Assembly: GCA_023417165.1 (NCBI GenBank)
Contig: JAEZGD010000783.1
Location: forward strand, 1 to 5,173
DNA: 5,173 nucleotides
Direction of reading: 5' to 3'
Source of the DNA: Planctomycetota bacterium
GTDB taxonomy: Bacteria; Planctomycetota; Planctomycetia; Pirellulales; Pirellulaceae
Each line of letters begins with the position of its first letter. Positions within the stretch are counted from its first letter, which is position 1. The translations under genes were made by a program, and so were the position numbers. A model generated the notes under the pieces. That model saw nothing but the letters and a program-made list of their open reading frames with translations, was not told the DNA's origin and did not search any database. Shown in pieces: positions 1-5,173 of the stretch.

Positions 1-77
1 GGGCAGGAATGTACCAGCGGAAGCCGCCAGTATAGCAGCTTTGCGTGGAAGAAACCCAGGGAAGGCAGGTGTGACGG

Positions 78-1046
78 CTATGACGCATTCAGGCCGCTGA
101 GCACAAAGATAAACACCGCCAATAGTACCAAGGCTAGTACGCCGAGCGTGACGACCATGCCAATGGCGAAGCCGTTGGAGCGTTTCTTGGCGCGCATGAC
201 CCGCGACACCGAGGCCGTCGCCGCTGAGCCTTCCGGCACGCGCGTCACCGCAGCGACTTTCGCTACCCCAGGCACGGCTGGAGCCAGTGTGGGAAAGACG
301 ACGACCGCTGTCTTCCAGTCTTCCCAGCCGTCGCGCCAGACGAGCGAATCGGCGCTCACACGCCCTTCGCCGATCCATTTGCGCATCACATCGCCGCGTG
401 CAGGTCCAAACTGGCCACCGCTGGGCGGGCGCACGTACCACACCGCATTCGGCGCTTCCAAAATCGGATCTGGCGGCGCTGCCTGCGAGGGAATCGGCGG
501 CTCGGCAGTGGGCGCCACAGCCACCGCGACAGGGCTCGCAGGCGCAGCCGTGACAGCCACAGGAGCTGCGGCCACACTCGCAGGCGAAACAGGAACGACT
601 GCCGCCTCCACTGGCACAATAGTGGGCGTTTCTGTGTTTACTGGAGCTACCACGACAGGCGTCGCCGCTACGACGGGCGTCACAGGTGTCGGCGCTGGTG
701 CTGGTGCCGCAGCAGGTGCGACTGCGGGCGCAACGTTGGTCGGCGATGTAGGCACCGTAGGCGTCGTGGAAACCGGCGCAGCATTCGCCACCGCTGGGCG
801 AGCGACCACATTGGTTGTGGTGGCCGTTTCTGCGACCGATTTAGCCGCGGCCGTTGCCACCGCAGTGCCAATGCCGCCTTCAATGCTAGCGTCGGATTCG
901 GGCGAATCAACGGCTTCCTCGGCCGAGACCGAGGCCTCGGGAAAGCCCACGATTACCCCGCAATGCGGACAAATACCGCGCTTGCCAGCGAGGAACGATT
1001 TCACGTGCAGCTTGTGGCCGTTGGGGCAACGAAACTTGATTCCCAT
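78..1046 (-). CDS. Zinc-ribbon / GYF_2-like domain protein with C-terminal membrane anchor
   Basis: A 322-residue protein of unknown function. Residues 5-32 look like a small zinc ribbon: C7 in a CPNGH motif, then C26-P-H-C29, with H11 or H14 as the possible fourth ligand. Residues 60-200 are a low-complexity Ala/Val/Pro/Thr linker, probably disordered. Residues 203-247 resemble a GYF_2 domain: WYVRP at the start, FGP, a basic helix MRKWI, and VSADSLVWRDGWEDW at the end. This fold is usually taken to be a protein-interaction module. Residues 292-318 form one strongly hydrophobic membrane helix preceded by RAKKR, which predicts a tail-anchored protein with its domains in the cytoplasm. The ATG is the first start in frame and the zinc ribbon begins immediately after it, but no clear Shine-Dalgarno sequence precedes it. 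Gene family membership is recalled from planctomycete proteins. The partner or substrate cannot be read from the sequence. Confidence 0.85.
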   Translation of the reverse strand: MGIKFRCPNGHKLHVKSFLAGKRGICPHCGVIVGFPEASVSAEEAVDSPESDASIEGGIGTAVATAAAKSVAETATTTNVVARPAVANAAPVSTTPTVPTSPTNVAPAVAPAAAPAPAPTPVTPVVAATPVVVAPVNTETPTIVPVEAAVVPVSPASVAAAPVAVTAAPASPVAVAVAPTAEPPIPSQAAPPDPILEAPNAVWYVRPPSGGQFGPARGDVMRKWIGEGRVSADSLVWRDGWEDWKTAVVVFPTLAPAVPGVAKVAAVTRVPEGSAATASVSRVMRAKKRSNGFAIGMVVTLGVLALVLLAVFIFVLSGLNAS

Positions 1047-1152
1047 GAAGGCTACCAGTTACTTTGTAAAGAGTTCCTGCGCACTGCGAAGAGACGCCTT
1101 CTTCGGTCGTGGCGGTCGCTCTTTGGCCTGTCCCTGCTTTCCGGTAGCTTTC

Positions 1153-1180
1153 ATTATAGTAGGGGTCGCGCGGCTGGAAA
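1153..1180 (-). promoter_or_regulatory. Predicted sigma70-type promoter for the zinc-ribbon/GYF_2 gene
   Basis: On the minus strand a perfect TATAAT -10 box (1153-1158) lies 16 nt from TTTCCA (1175-1180), which matches four of six bases of the -35 consensus. Transcription would begin near 1146, giving a leader of about 100 nt before the ATG at 1046. The match is good, but planctomycete promoter preferences are not well known, so the assignment is a prediction. Confidence 0.55.
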
Positions 1181-1200
1181 GTTACAAGTCCGTACCTGTG

Positions 1201-1226
1201 GGTGGTTTCCGCCGCGAATAACCACC
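1201..1226. repeat. Perfect 7-bp inverted repeat in the divergent intergenic region
   Basis: GGTGGTT (1201-1207) and AACCACC (1220-1226) are exact reverse complements separated by 12 nt. There is no T-run on either side, so it is not an intrinsic terminator. It lies about 20 bp upstream of the -35 box of the minus-strand gene and upstream of the candidate plus-strand promoter, where a regulator could act on either gene. That role is inference from position only. Confidence 0.4.
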
Positions 1227-1266
1227 AGCCGGGGGTGTGATTGAGGGCTTGTAGCGGTCAATCGCC

Positions 1267-1296
1267 TTGTTGCCGCGGCGGTTTCGACGGTATACA
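1267..1296 (+). promoter_or_regulatory. Weak candidate promoter for the ClpP-like/lipoprotein pair
   Basis: TTGTTG (1267-1272) and TATACA (1291-1296) are separated by 18 nt and match three and four of six consensus bases respectively. Transcription would start near 1303, leaving a leader of about 35 nt. An alternative -10 box, CATAAT at 1311-1316, is closer to consensus but has no recognisable -35 partner. The plus-strand genes need a promoter somewhere in this region, but neither candidate is strong. Confidence 0.3.
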
Positions 1297-1337
1297 CACC
1301 TCCACGCCTCCATAATTCACTGTCCACGAAGGATTCC

Positions 1338-1913
1338 ATGGCCAAGCCCGCAGCCGACGACGAGCCGATCGAAATTGGCCTCGTTGGCGATTTGACCGAT
1401 CGCGCCGCCGAGTTGACCGACAAACTGCTCGAAGTCCCTCCCAGCGGCGAGTGCATCCTGTATTTCGATTCGCCAGGCGGCAGCCCGTATGCGGCCATGT
1501 CGCTGGCCAATCTCATCCTGCTGCGTGGGTTGAACGCCACCGGCATCGTGACGGGCGAATGCTCGTCGGCCGCGCTGTGGCCGTTTGCCGCGTGCCGCCG
1601 CCGCATCGTCACGGCGTATAGCGTGTTCTTGTTCCATCCCATGCGTTGGCAAAGCGAAGAGCACGTCGGCTTGAACGAAGCCGCCGAATGGGCACGCCAC
1701 TTCGGCCAACTTGAAGGCGATATGGACGTGCTGCTGGCGAAACTGTTTGGCATCGACGAAGAACTCGTGCGCCGCTGGTCGCATCCGGGGCGTTATGTTT
1801 CGGGTCCTGAAGTGGCCGAATTGGGCGTAGCAGAACTGGTCGAACTCGCGCCGATCTGGCCACGGCTGACGCCACCCACGCGGCCCGCCAAACGACGCAA
1901 AGAGCGCACGTAA
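1338..1913 (+). CDS. ClpP-like serine peptidase, short and with an altered catalytic triad
   Basis: A 191-residue protein with the ClpP/crotonase-type peptidase fold. Residues 12-32 match the first beta strand and helix of ClpP. D44-S-P-G-G48 is the oxyanion-hole loop. GECSSAAL (73-80) matches the nucleophile elbow, placing the catalytic Ser at S77. VFLFHP (96-101) matches the ClpP VMIHQP segment, giving catalytic His at H100. GRYVSGPEVAELGV (151-164) aligns with the DRFLSAPEAVEYGL region of E. coli ClpP, but the catalytic Asp position is Gly151. The N-terminus is also short: only about ten residues precede the first strand, so most of the axial segment ClpP uses with its ATPase is missing. 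The tail is basic (PAKRRKER). AAGGA at 1329-1333 is the likely ribosome binding site, with a short 4-nt spacer. No signal peptide is seen and no Clp ATPase gene lies nearby. It could be an ATPase-independent peptidase, a regulatory ClpP paralogue, or inactive. Confidence 0.8.
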   Translation: MAKPAADDEPIEIGLVGDLTDRAAELTDKLLEVPPSGECILYFDSPGGSPYAAMSLANLILLRGLNATGIVTGECSSAALWPFAACRRRIVTAYSVFLFHPMRWQSEEHVGLNEAAEWARHFGQLEGDMDVLLAKLFGIDEELVRRWSHPGRYVSGPEVAELGVAELVELAPIWPRLTPPTRPAKRRKERT

Positions 1914-1941
1914 CCGCGCGTAGACAATAGAGGTCATCGCA

Positions 1942-3246
1942 ATGCACCAGGCACGGATCGCCACTCGCTGTTACGTTTTGTTGGTGGCACTATTGCTGCT
2001 CGGCGGCTGCAATGCCGAGCATCGTTTCGCTAACGAACCGCCGGACTTTCGTCGCTTTGGTACGCTGCCAGGACTGGAGAAATCCGCCGATCCCGCACTT
2101 CAAGATGAATTCGCACGCCTGCGAGCCGAGGAAGCCACGCCCGCGCAACTGGCGAAGCGAGAACCGCCTCTATCGCGCGACGCCGCCAAAGTCTTTCGCG
2201 AAACCTTTCCTGTCGCGCGCGTCGAAAGTCTGCTCGAAGACTTTGCCAAGGTGTATCCCGAGGGCAAGTTCGTTTTCAGCGGTCCGGCGAAGCAGCGTGC
2301 TCGCGATCTGCTGAAAAACCACCACGATTTCATCACGGCGGCGCAAGCGACTTTTGAGGGCGAACAATATCGCTTGCCCATCGACCACAATCAGGGTCTG
2401 CTCGCCGACATGAACATCGTCGATGTCGCCGAGATCGCGCATCGCGCCCGCGCGCTGGCGGTAATCGATCTGTTGGAAGAAGGCGATCTGAACACCGCTC
2501 ACGACGCCGTGGTTCGCATGTTGCGATTGGATCACGCACTGGCCTCCGCGCGGCATGTGGTGCCGCGCATGAAAGGCGCGCGCTTGCGGCTCGAAGCGTT
2601 GCGCGTGCTCGAAGCGGTCGTGCAAGACGAACGCGTTACGCCCCAGATGCTGGCCGAACTGCGCGACCTGCTGGCCGATCATTTGCGTGATTGGCCGGAA
2701 GACGCCGACGCCTGGATCGGCGACCGCGGTCAAGGGCTGCACACGTACGAGATGATTCGCCACGGGCTGGTGCTGTCGGTCTTTTCCGATGCCGAAATCG
2801 AGCAACTGCGCGAGGAAACCGGCGTCGGCGCGACCGCCAAGGCGGTCTCGGAAAACGTCGACGCCGACGAGCGTTACTACTTGCAGACCATGCGCGAGAT
2901 CGTCGATGCCTGCGATCAGCCGTACCACGAGCGGCGCGAACTGCTCGAAAAGATCTCCCGCCATTTGCAAGACGAGCGCAACGCGCCCGACTTTCCGCTC
3001 ATTGCGGGACGCATCCTGCTGGTCGGCTTCGACGCCGGGCATCGCCAGCAGGCGCAAGATCGCGCCGCTTGCGAAGGCTGGCTATTGGCTCTGTGCCAGG
3101 CGACGAACCAGCAATCCCCCGACCTGACACACAATCCGCAAACCGGGCGGGCCTATCAGGTGCAGCGTGAAGAGACGCGCGTGCTCGTCACAAACGCCCG
3201 CGCAGGCGAGCCCGACGAGGCGATCATTGTGCCGGTTCTGCCGTAA
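1942..3246 (+). CDS. Planctomycete-type lipoprotein of unknown function
   Basis: A 434-residue predicted lipoprotein. A hydrophobic stretch at residues 11-22 ends in the lipobox L20-G-G-C23, so signal peptidase II should leave lipidated Cys23 followed by Asn. This predicts attachment to a membrane on its outer face. Residues 160-250 are strongly helical and contain a pattern (RALAVIDLLEEGDLNTAHDA, then RMLRLDHAL) that I recall from a common unnamed planctomycete helical family. Residues 395-418 contain NPQTGRAYQV, similar to the P-x-T-G-K-x-L motif near the C-terminus of those proteins; the usual Asp-rich ending is absent. AGAGG at 1929-1933, 8 nt before the ATG, is a good ribosome binding site. 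It starts 28 nt after the ClpP-like gene, so the two are probably co-transcribed. No enzymatic motif is recognised, and the function is unknown. Confidence 0.8.
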   Translation: MHQARIATRCYVLLVALLLLGGCNAEHRFANEPPDFRRFGTLPGLEKSADPALQDEFARLRAEEATPAQLAKREPPLSRDAAKVFRETFPVARVESLLEDFAKVYPEGKFVFSGPAKQRARDLLKNHHDFITAAQATFEGEQYRLPIDHNQGLLADMNIVDVAEIAHRARALAVIDLLEEGDLNTAHDAVVRMLRLDHALASARHVVPRMKGARLRLEALRVLEAVVQDERVTPQMLAELRDLLADHLRDWPEDADAWIGDRGQGLHTYEMIRHGLVLSVFSDAEIEQLREETGVGATAKAVSENVDADERYYLQTMREIVDACDQPYHERRELLEKISRHLQDERNAPDFPLIAGRILLVGFDAGHRQQAQDRAACEGWLLALCQATNQQSPDLTHNPQTGRAYQVQREETRVLVTNARAGEPDEAIIVPVLP

Positions 3247-3269
3247 GTTCAGGCGCGTCGTCCGTTAAC

Positions 3270-3285
3270 TTGCCAATCCCGGCAA
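3270..3285. promoter_or_regulatory. Inverted repeat over the -35 box, possible operator
   Basis: TTGCC (3270-3274) and GGCAA (3281-3285) are reverse complements with a 6-nt spacer. The left arm is part of the -35 hexamer, so a bound protein would compete with RNA polymerase. Arms of 5 bp can occur by chance; the operator role is inference. Confidence 0.3.
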
Positions 3286-3298
3286 TACAACTGATAAT
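3270..3298 (+). promoter_or_regulatory. Predicted sigma70-type promoter for the cytochrome gene
   Basis: TTGCCA (3270-3275) and GATAAT (3293-3298), each matching five of six consensus bases, are separated by the optimal 17 nt. Transcription would start near 3305, about 30 nt before the ATG at 3336. This is the best promoter in the window and suggests the cytochrome is expressed independently of the upstream lipoprotein gene. Confidence 0.6.
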
Positions 3299-3314
3299 CG
3301 AGTGATCTTCGATT
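3296..3314. promoter_or_regulatory. Inverted repeat over the -10 box and start site, possible operator
   Basis: AATCGA (3296-3301) and TCGATT (3309-3314) are exact reverse complements with a 7-nt spacer. They overlap the end of the -10 box and the predicted transcription start. The centre is about 27 bp from that of the repeat over the -35 box, so the two could be paired sites. No regulator can be named. Confidence 0.35.
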
Positions 3315-3335
3315 CTCTTTTTGCAGGCGTTTCCG

Positions 3336-4298
3336 ATGCGTCGATCCCTGATAGCTGGCCTGGCTGCGCTCGTTTTTGGCATTCCCGCCATCGCCCTGTT
3401 GGCGCAAGCGCCAGCGGGAAAAGGCCGCGTGCGAGCTGAGTTGCCCAAGTCGTTTCCTAACAGCGACGGGATCTACTTCAAAGACGCCTTCAAAGACGCC
3501 GTCGTCGGCGCACGACCCGACTTCGGTAAGCCAGCGGCCAACGTCGCGGGCAACCCGGCCGCACCCATGCCGACTGCTGGAGGAGCAGAATCGGCAGGCG
3601 GTGATTTCGCCTGGTCGAAGATCATCTCGGCCACGACGATCGAAGACGAGATCAAAGCCAGTAAGAAGATCATGGACGAAGAGGTCTCGACACCAGCGAA
3701 GTTTGCCGGCAACGGCTACAAGGTGGCACGCAAGCAGTTCTCGGTCCTCGCAAGCATGTTCGCGATCATTGGCGAATACGATAGCGACGTGCGCTGGAAA
3801 GCCGACGGCCCCGCCGCTCGCGACCTGTTTGCTCGAACCGCCGCCAACTGCAAAGTCGGCACGATTCAAGTCTTCAACGAGGCCAAGCAACGCAAGGTCG
3901 ATCTCGAGGACCTACTCAGCGGGGCCGGTGTCAAGAATCGCACCGGCGAAGTAACAGTGACCTGGCCTCAAGTCACCGACCGCTCGCCGCTGATGCAGCG
4001 TCTGGAGAATTCGCATCAAGAACGCATGCAGCCGTGGGTCGCTAACAAGTCGGAATTCAGCGACCACGCCGAAGAGATGTTTCACGAAGCGCAACTCACG
4101 GCTGCGCTCGCCGAGATCCTGATGAAGGAAGGCATGGAAGACGGCGACGACGACGACTATCGCGAGTTCTGCCAGCGGCTCAAAAAGGCCGCACTCGAAA
4201 TCGGAGAAGCGGTGAAAAGCAATAACTACGACAAAGCCCGGGCGGCAGTCGGCGAAATCGGCCAGAGCTGCAGCGGATGCCACGAGTCATATCGCTAG
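3336..4298 (+). CDS. Exported monoheme cytochrome c'-like protein
   Basis: A 320-residue exported c-type cytochrome. The start is set at the ATG at 3336 because GCAGG (3323-3327) lies 8 nt upstream and the predicted transcript begins near 3305; a TTG at 3321 would add five residues. The N-terminus is a Sec signal (MRRS, then a hydrophobic core) with likely cleavage after AQA at residue 25. A Pro/Ala/Gly-rich stretch follows (residues 65-90). Residues 218-320 look like the four-helix bundle of cytochrome c' (Cytochrom_C_2 family), with the heme-binding C312-S-G-C315-H316 in the last helix and the ending CHESYR, as is typical. Residues 96-196 show a similar order of four helices but no CxxCH, only a lone Cys172. 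Heme would be attached outside the cytoplasm by the cytochrome c maturation system. Family members transfer electrons or bind NO or CO; the role here is unknown. The gene ends at a strong terminator. Confidence 0.82.
   Translation: MRRSLIAGLAALVFGIPAIALLAQAPAGKGRVRAELPKSFPNSDGIYFKDAFKDAVVGARPDFGKPAANVAGNPAAPMPTAGGAESAGGDFAWSKIISATTIEDEIKASKKIMDEEVSTPAKFAGNGYKVARKQFSVLASMFAIIGEYDSDVRWKADGPAARDLFARTAANCKVGTIQVFNEAKQRKVDLEDLLSGAGVKNRTGEVTVTWPQVTDRSPLMQRLENSHQERMQPWVANKSEFSDHAEEMFHEAQLTAALAEILMKEGMEDGDDDDYREFCQRLKKAALEIGEAVKSNNYDKARAAVGEIGQSCSGCHESYR
3477..3500 (+). repeat. Exact 12-bp tandem duplication in the cytochrome gene
   Basis: TTCAAAGACGCC occurs twice in direct succession (3477-3488 and 3489-3500). 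In frame it encodes FKDA-FKDA just after the signal peptide region. Identical codons in both copies point to a recent small duplication or slippage event rather than independent selection. Confidence 0.7.
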
Positions 4299-4313
4299 TA
4301 ACCAAAACGAAAA

Positions 4314-4340
4314 CGAGGGCAGAAACGCCCTCGCTTTTTT
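4314..4340. terminator. Rho-independent terminator, probably bidirectional
   Basis: CGAGGGC (4314-4320) and GCCCTCG (4327-4333) form a perfect 7-bp GC-rich stem with a 6-nt loop. On the plus strand it is followed, after one C, by six T (4335-4340), and it begins 15 nt after the cytochrome stop codon. On the minus strand the same stem is followed by a TTTT-CG-TTTT tract, so it can also end transcripts of the convergent DUF1598 gene, whose stop lies about 35 nt away. Confidence 0.85.
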
Positions 4341-4368
4341 ATTTGGCTTCCGCGGGTGGGCGGCAATC

Positions 4369-5173
4369 TCAATCCCACCACCAATGGCGAGGCGCAACCT
4401 TGGTCGGCGTGCTGTTCGCACGCTCGGCCAGCAGGACGCCATAATCGTCGGTCTTGGTATTCTTGCCGACCAGCGCGCCAGTATCGACGCTCACGCCGCC
4501 AGAGATACCCGCCACGATGTGCTTGTTGCGGACCACGCGATAATTGACGATCGTCTCGACTTCGCGCGGGGCGTGATCGAGCCGCGGCTCGTAAGCGCCT
4601 TCCGTGCCGAAGTGCGTCGCATGCCAGCGGGCTTGCTGGCCTAAATCTTCGCTGCGCACGATGCCAGCGACCAGCGCCAGGTCAAAGATATTGCGCAGCT
4701 CGGCATAGACCGGATACTTGTCCGCCAAGGCGGCAAAGTGCTTGGTAAAGCTCTGGGCGAATTGCGAGTTCAGATCGTCCGACTTGCCCGTATGCACCCG
4801 CTGGCCGCGCTCGGTCAGCATTTCGTTTTCGCTCAGGACTTTGACGCCGGGGCCTACCAATTCAAACGCGTCACGCGTCTTCGTGGCTTGCACGGCGTCG
4901 TAGTTCAGCGTGAACCACCAACGCAGCACATCCATCGCCGGCAGTTCGCCATTGGGCCCAACTTCGACGGTATCGAGATAGCTCTTCACGCCCGGTGTGC
5001 CTTCTTCCAGCCCCATCCCGATCAGCTTCATGTGATAGTCAGCTTCGACCAGAATGTGCGCGGCATGGGTGCGTGGGTCGATGCCAAAGACTTCAATATC
5101 CTGGCGGCCGAGCGTGTCACGCAGTTGCTTCACCCACTTGTCGCGTCCGCCAGGCTTCAGCGGTGTTTTCGAC
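4369..5173 (-). CDS. DUF1598-type protein, C-terminal part (5' end outside window)
   Basis: The reading frame is open from the right edge of the window to a TGA at 4369-4371. About 267 codons are visible and the true start is beyond 5173: the codons above the internal GTG at 5131-5133 (SKTPLKPGGRDKWVKQL) read on without a stop and fit the family. The run VFGIDPRTHAAHILVEADY followed by HMKLIGMGLEEG matches what I recall of DUF1598, a family found mainly in planctomycetes and without an assigned function. Further conserved-looking parts are DVLRWWFTLNYDAV, NIFDLALVAGIV, and a C-terminal segment VAGISGGVSVDTGAL, ending in RHWWWD. No membrane helix or catalytic motif is visible in this part; any signal peptide would be in the missing N-terminus. 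It converges on the cytochrome gene and shares its terminator. Family assignment is from memory; no function is inferred. Confidence 0.78.
   Translation of the reverse strand, partial: SKTPLKPGGRDKWVKQLRDTLGRQDIEVFGIDPRTHAAHILVEADYHMKLIGMGLEEGTPGVKSYLDTVEVGPNGELPAMDVLRWWFTLNYDAVQATKTRDAFELVGPGVKVLSENEMLTERGQRVHTGKSDDLNSQFAQSFTKHFAALADKYPVYAELRNIFDLALVAGIVRSEDLGQQARWHATHFGTEGAYEPRLDHAPREVETIVNYRVVRNKHIVAGISGGVSVDTGALVGKNTKTDDYGVLLAERANSTPTKVAPRHWWWD

Noticed and set aside
17..27. Small hairpin GCGG-AAG-CCGC near the left edge, considered as a terminator for the zinc-ribbon gene
   Set aside because: It has only four base pairs and no T-run on either strand. No terminator and no gene could be supported in 1-77.
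29..34. TATACT on the minus strand as a promoter for a gene beyond the left edge
   Set aside because: No acceptable -35 hexamer lies at 16-18 nt spacing, and the downstream sequence is outside the window.
148..1221. A 357-codon plus-strand open frame, longer than the minus-strand gene it overlaps
   Set aside because: It is the antisense of the Ala/Val/Pro-rich linker, which removes stops and yields a Gly/Thr/Ala-rich translation with no domain. The minus strand carries the zinc ribbon, GYF_2-like domain and membrane helix, plus a promoter.
1317..1964. Minus-strand frame across the ClpP-like gene
   Set aside because: The plus strand has the Ser elbow, SPGG loop and His motif in the right order and spacing; the minus frame has no recognisable domain.
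2170..3057. A 295-codon minus-strand frame inside the lipoprotein gene
   Set aside because: It is a shadow of GC-rich coding sequence. The plus strand has a lipobox, a ribosome binding site and family-like helical patterns.
3321..3323. TTG as the start of the cytochrome gene
   Set aside because: It lies only about 16 nt after the predicted transcription start and has no ribosome binding site. The ATG at 3336 has GCAGG 8 nt upstream and gives a normal signal peptide.
5131..5133. GTG as the start of the DUF1598-type gene
   Set aside because: The frame stays open to the window edge, and the upstream residues look like family sequence, so this is an internal codon of a gene that begins outside the window.

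Overview
The window suggests a GC-rich planctomycete, probably Pirellulales-like. This is an inference from gene content, with no rRNA or marker gene to confirm it. The pointers are a DUF1598-type protein, a zinc-ribbon/Ala-Pro-rich linker/GYF_2-like/transmembrane protein, a lipoprotein with a helical core typical of planctomycete hypotheticals, and a cytochrome c'-like protein with one C-terminal CxxCH.

Layout: (i) 78-1046, minus strand: membrane-anchored zinc-ribbon plus GYF_2-like protein. (ii) 1047-1337: divergent intergenic region with a good sigma70-type promoter for the minus gene, a perfect 7-bp inverted repeat, and a weaker candidate promoter for the plus genes. (iii) 1338-1913 and 1942-3246, plus strand, 28 nt apart: a short ClpP-like serine peptidase and a lipoprotein, probably co-transcribed. 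(iv) 3247-3335: a strong-looking promoter overlapped by two inverted repeats. (v) 3336-4298, plus strand: exported monoheme cytochrome c'-like protein. (vi) 4314-4340: a rho-independent terminator usable in both directions, between convergent genes. (vii) 4369 to beyond 5173, minus strand: the C-terminal part of a DUF1598-type protein whose start lies outside the window.

Four of the five proteins carry or probably carry envelope signals or belong to envelope-associated families: a tail transmembrane helix, a lipobox, a Sec signal, and (by family only) the DUF1598 protein. The ClpP-like protein has no export signal and is probably cytoplasmic. Nothing shows that the genes form one pathway. The only clear operon candidate is the ClpP-like/lipoprotein pair.

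I found no CRISPR array, mobile element, tRNA, rRNA or recognisable defence system. The most notable points are the ClpP-like protein, which keeps Ser and His but appears to lack the catalytic Asp and the N-terminal axial segment, and the cytochrome, which looks like a tandem of two helical bundles of which only the second binds heme.
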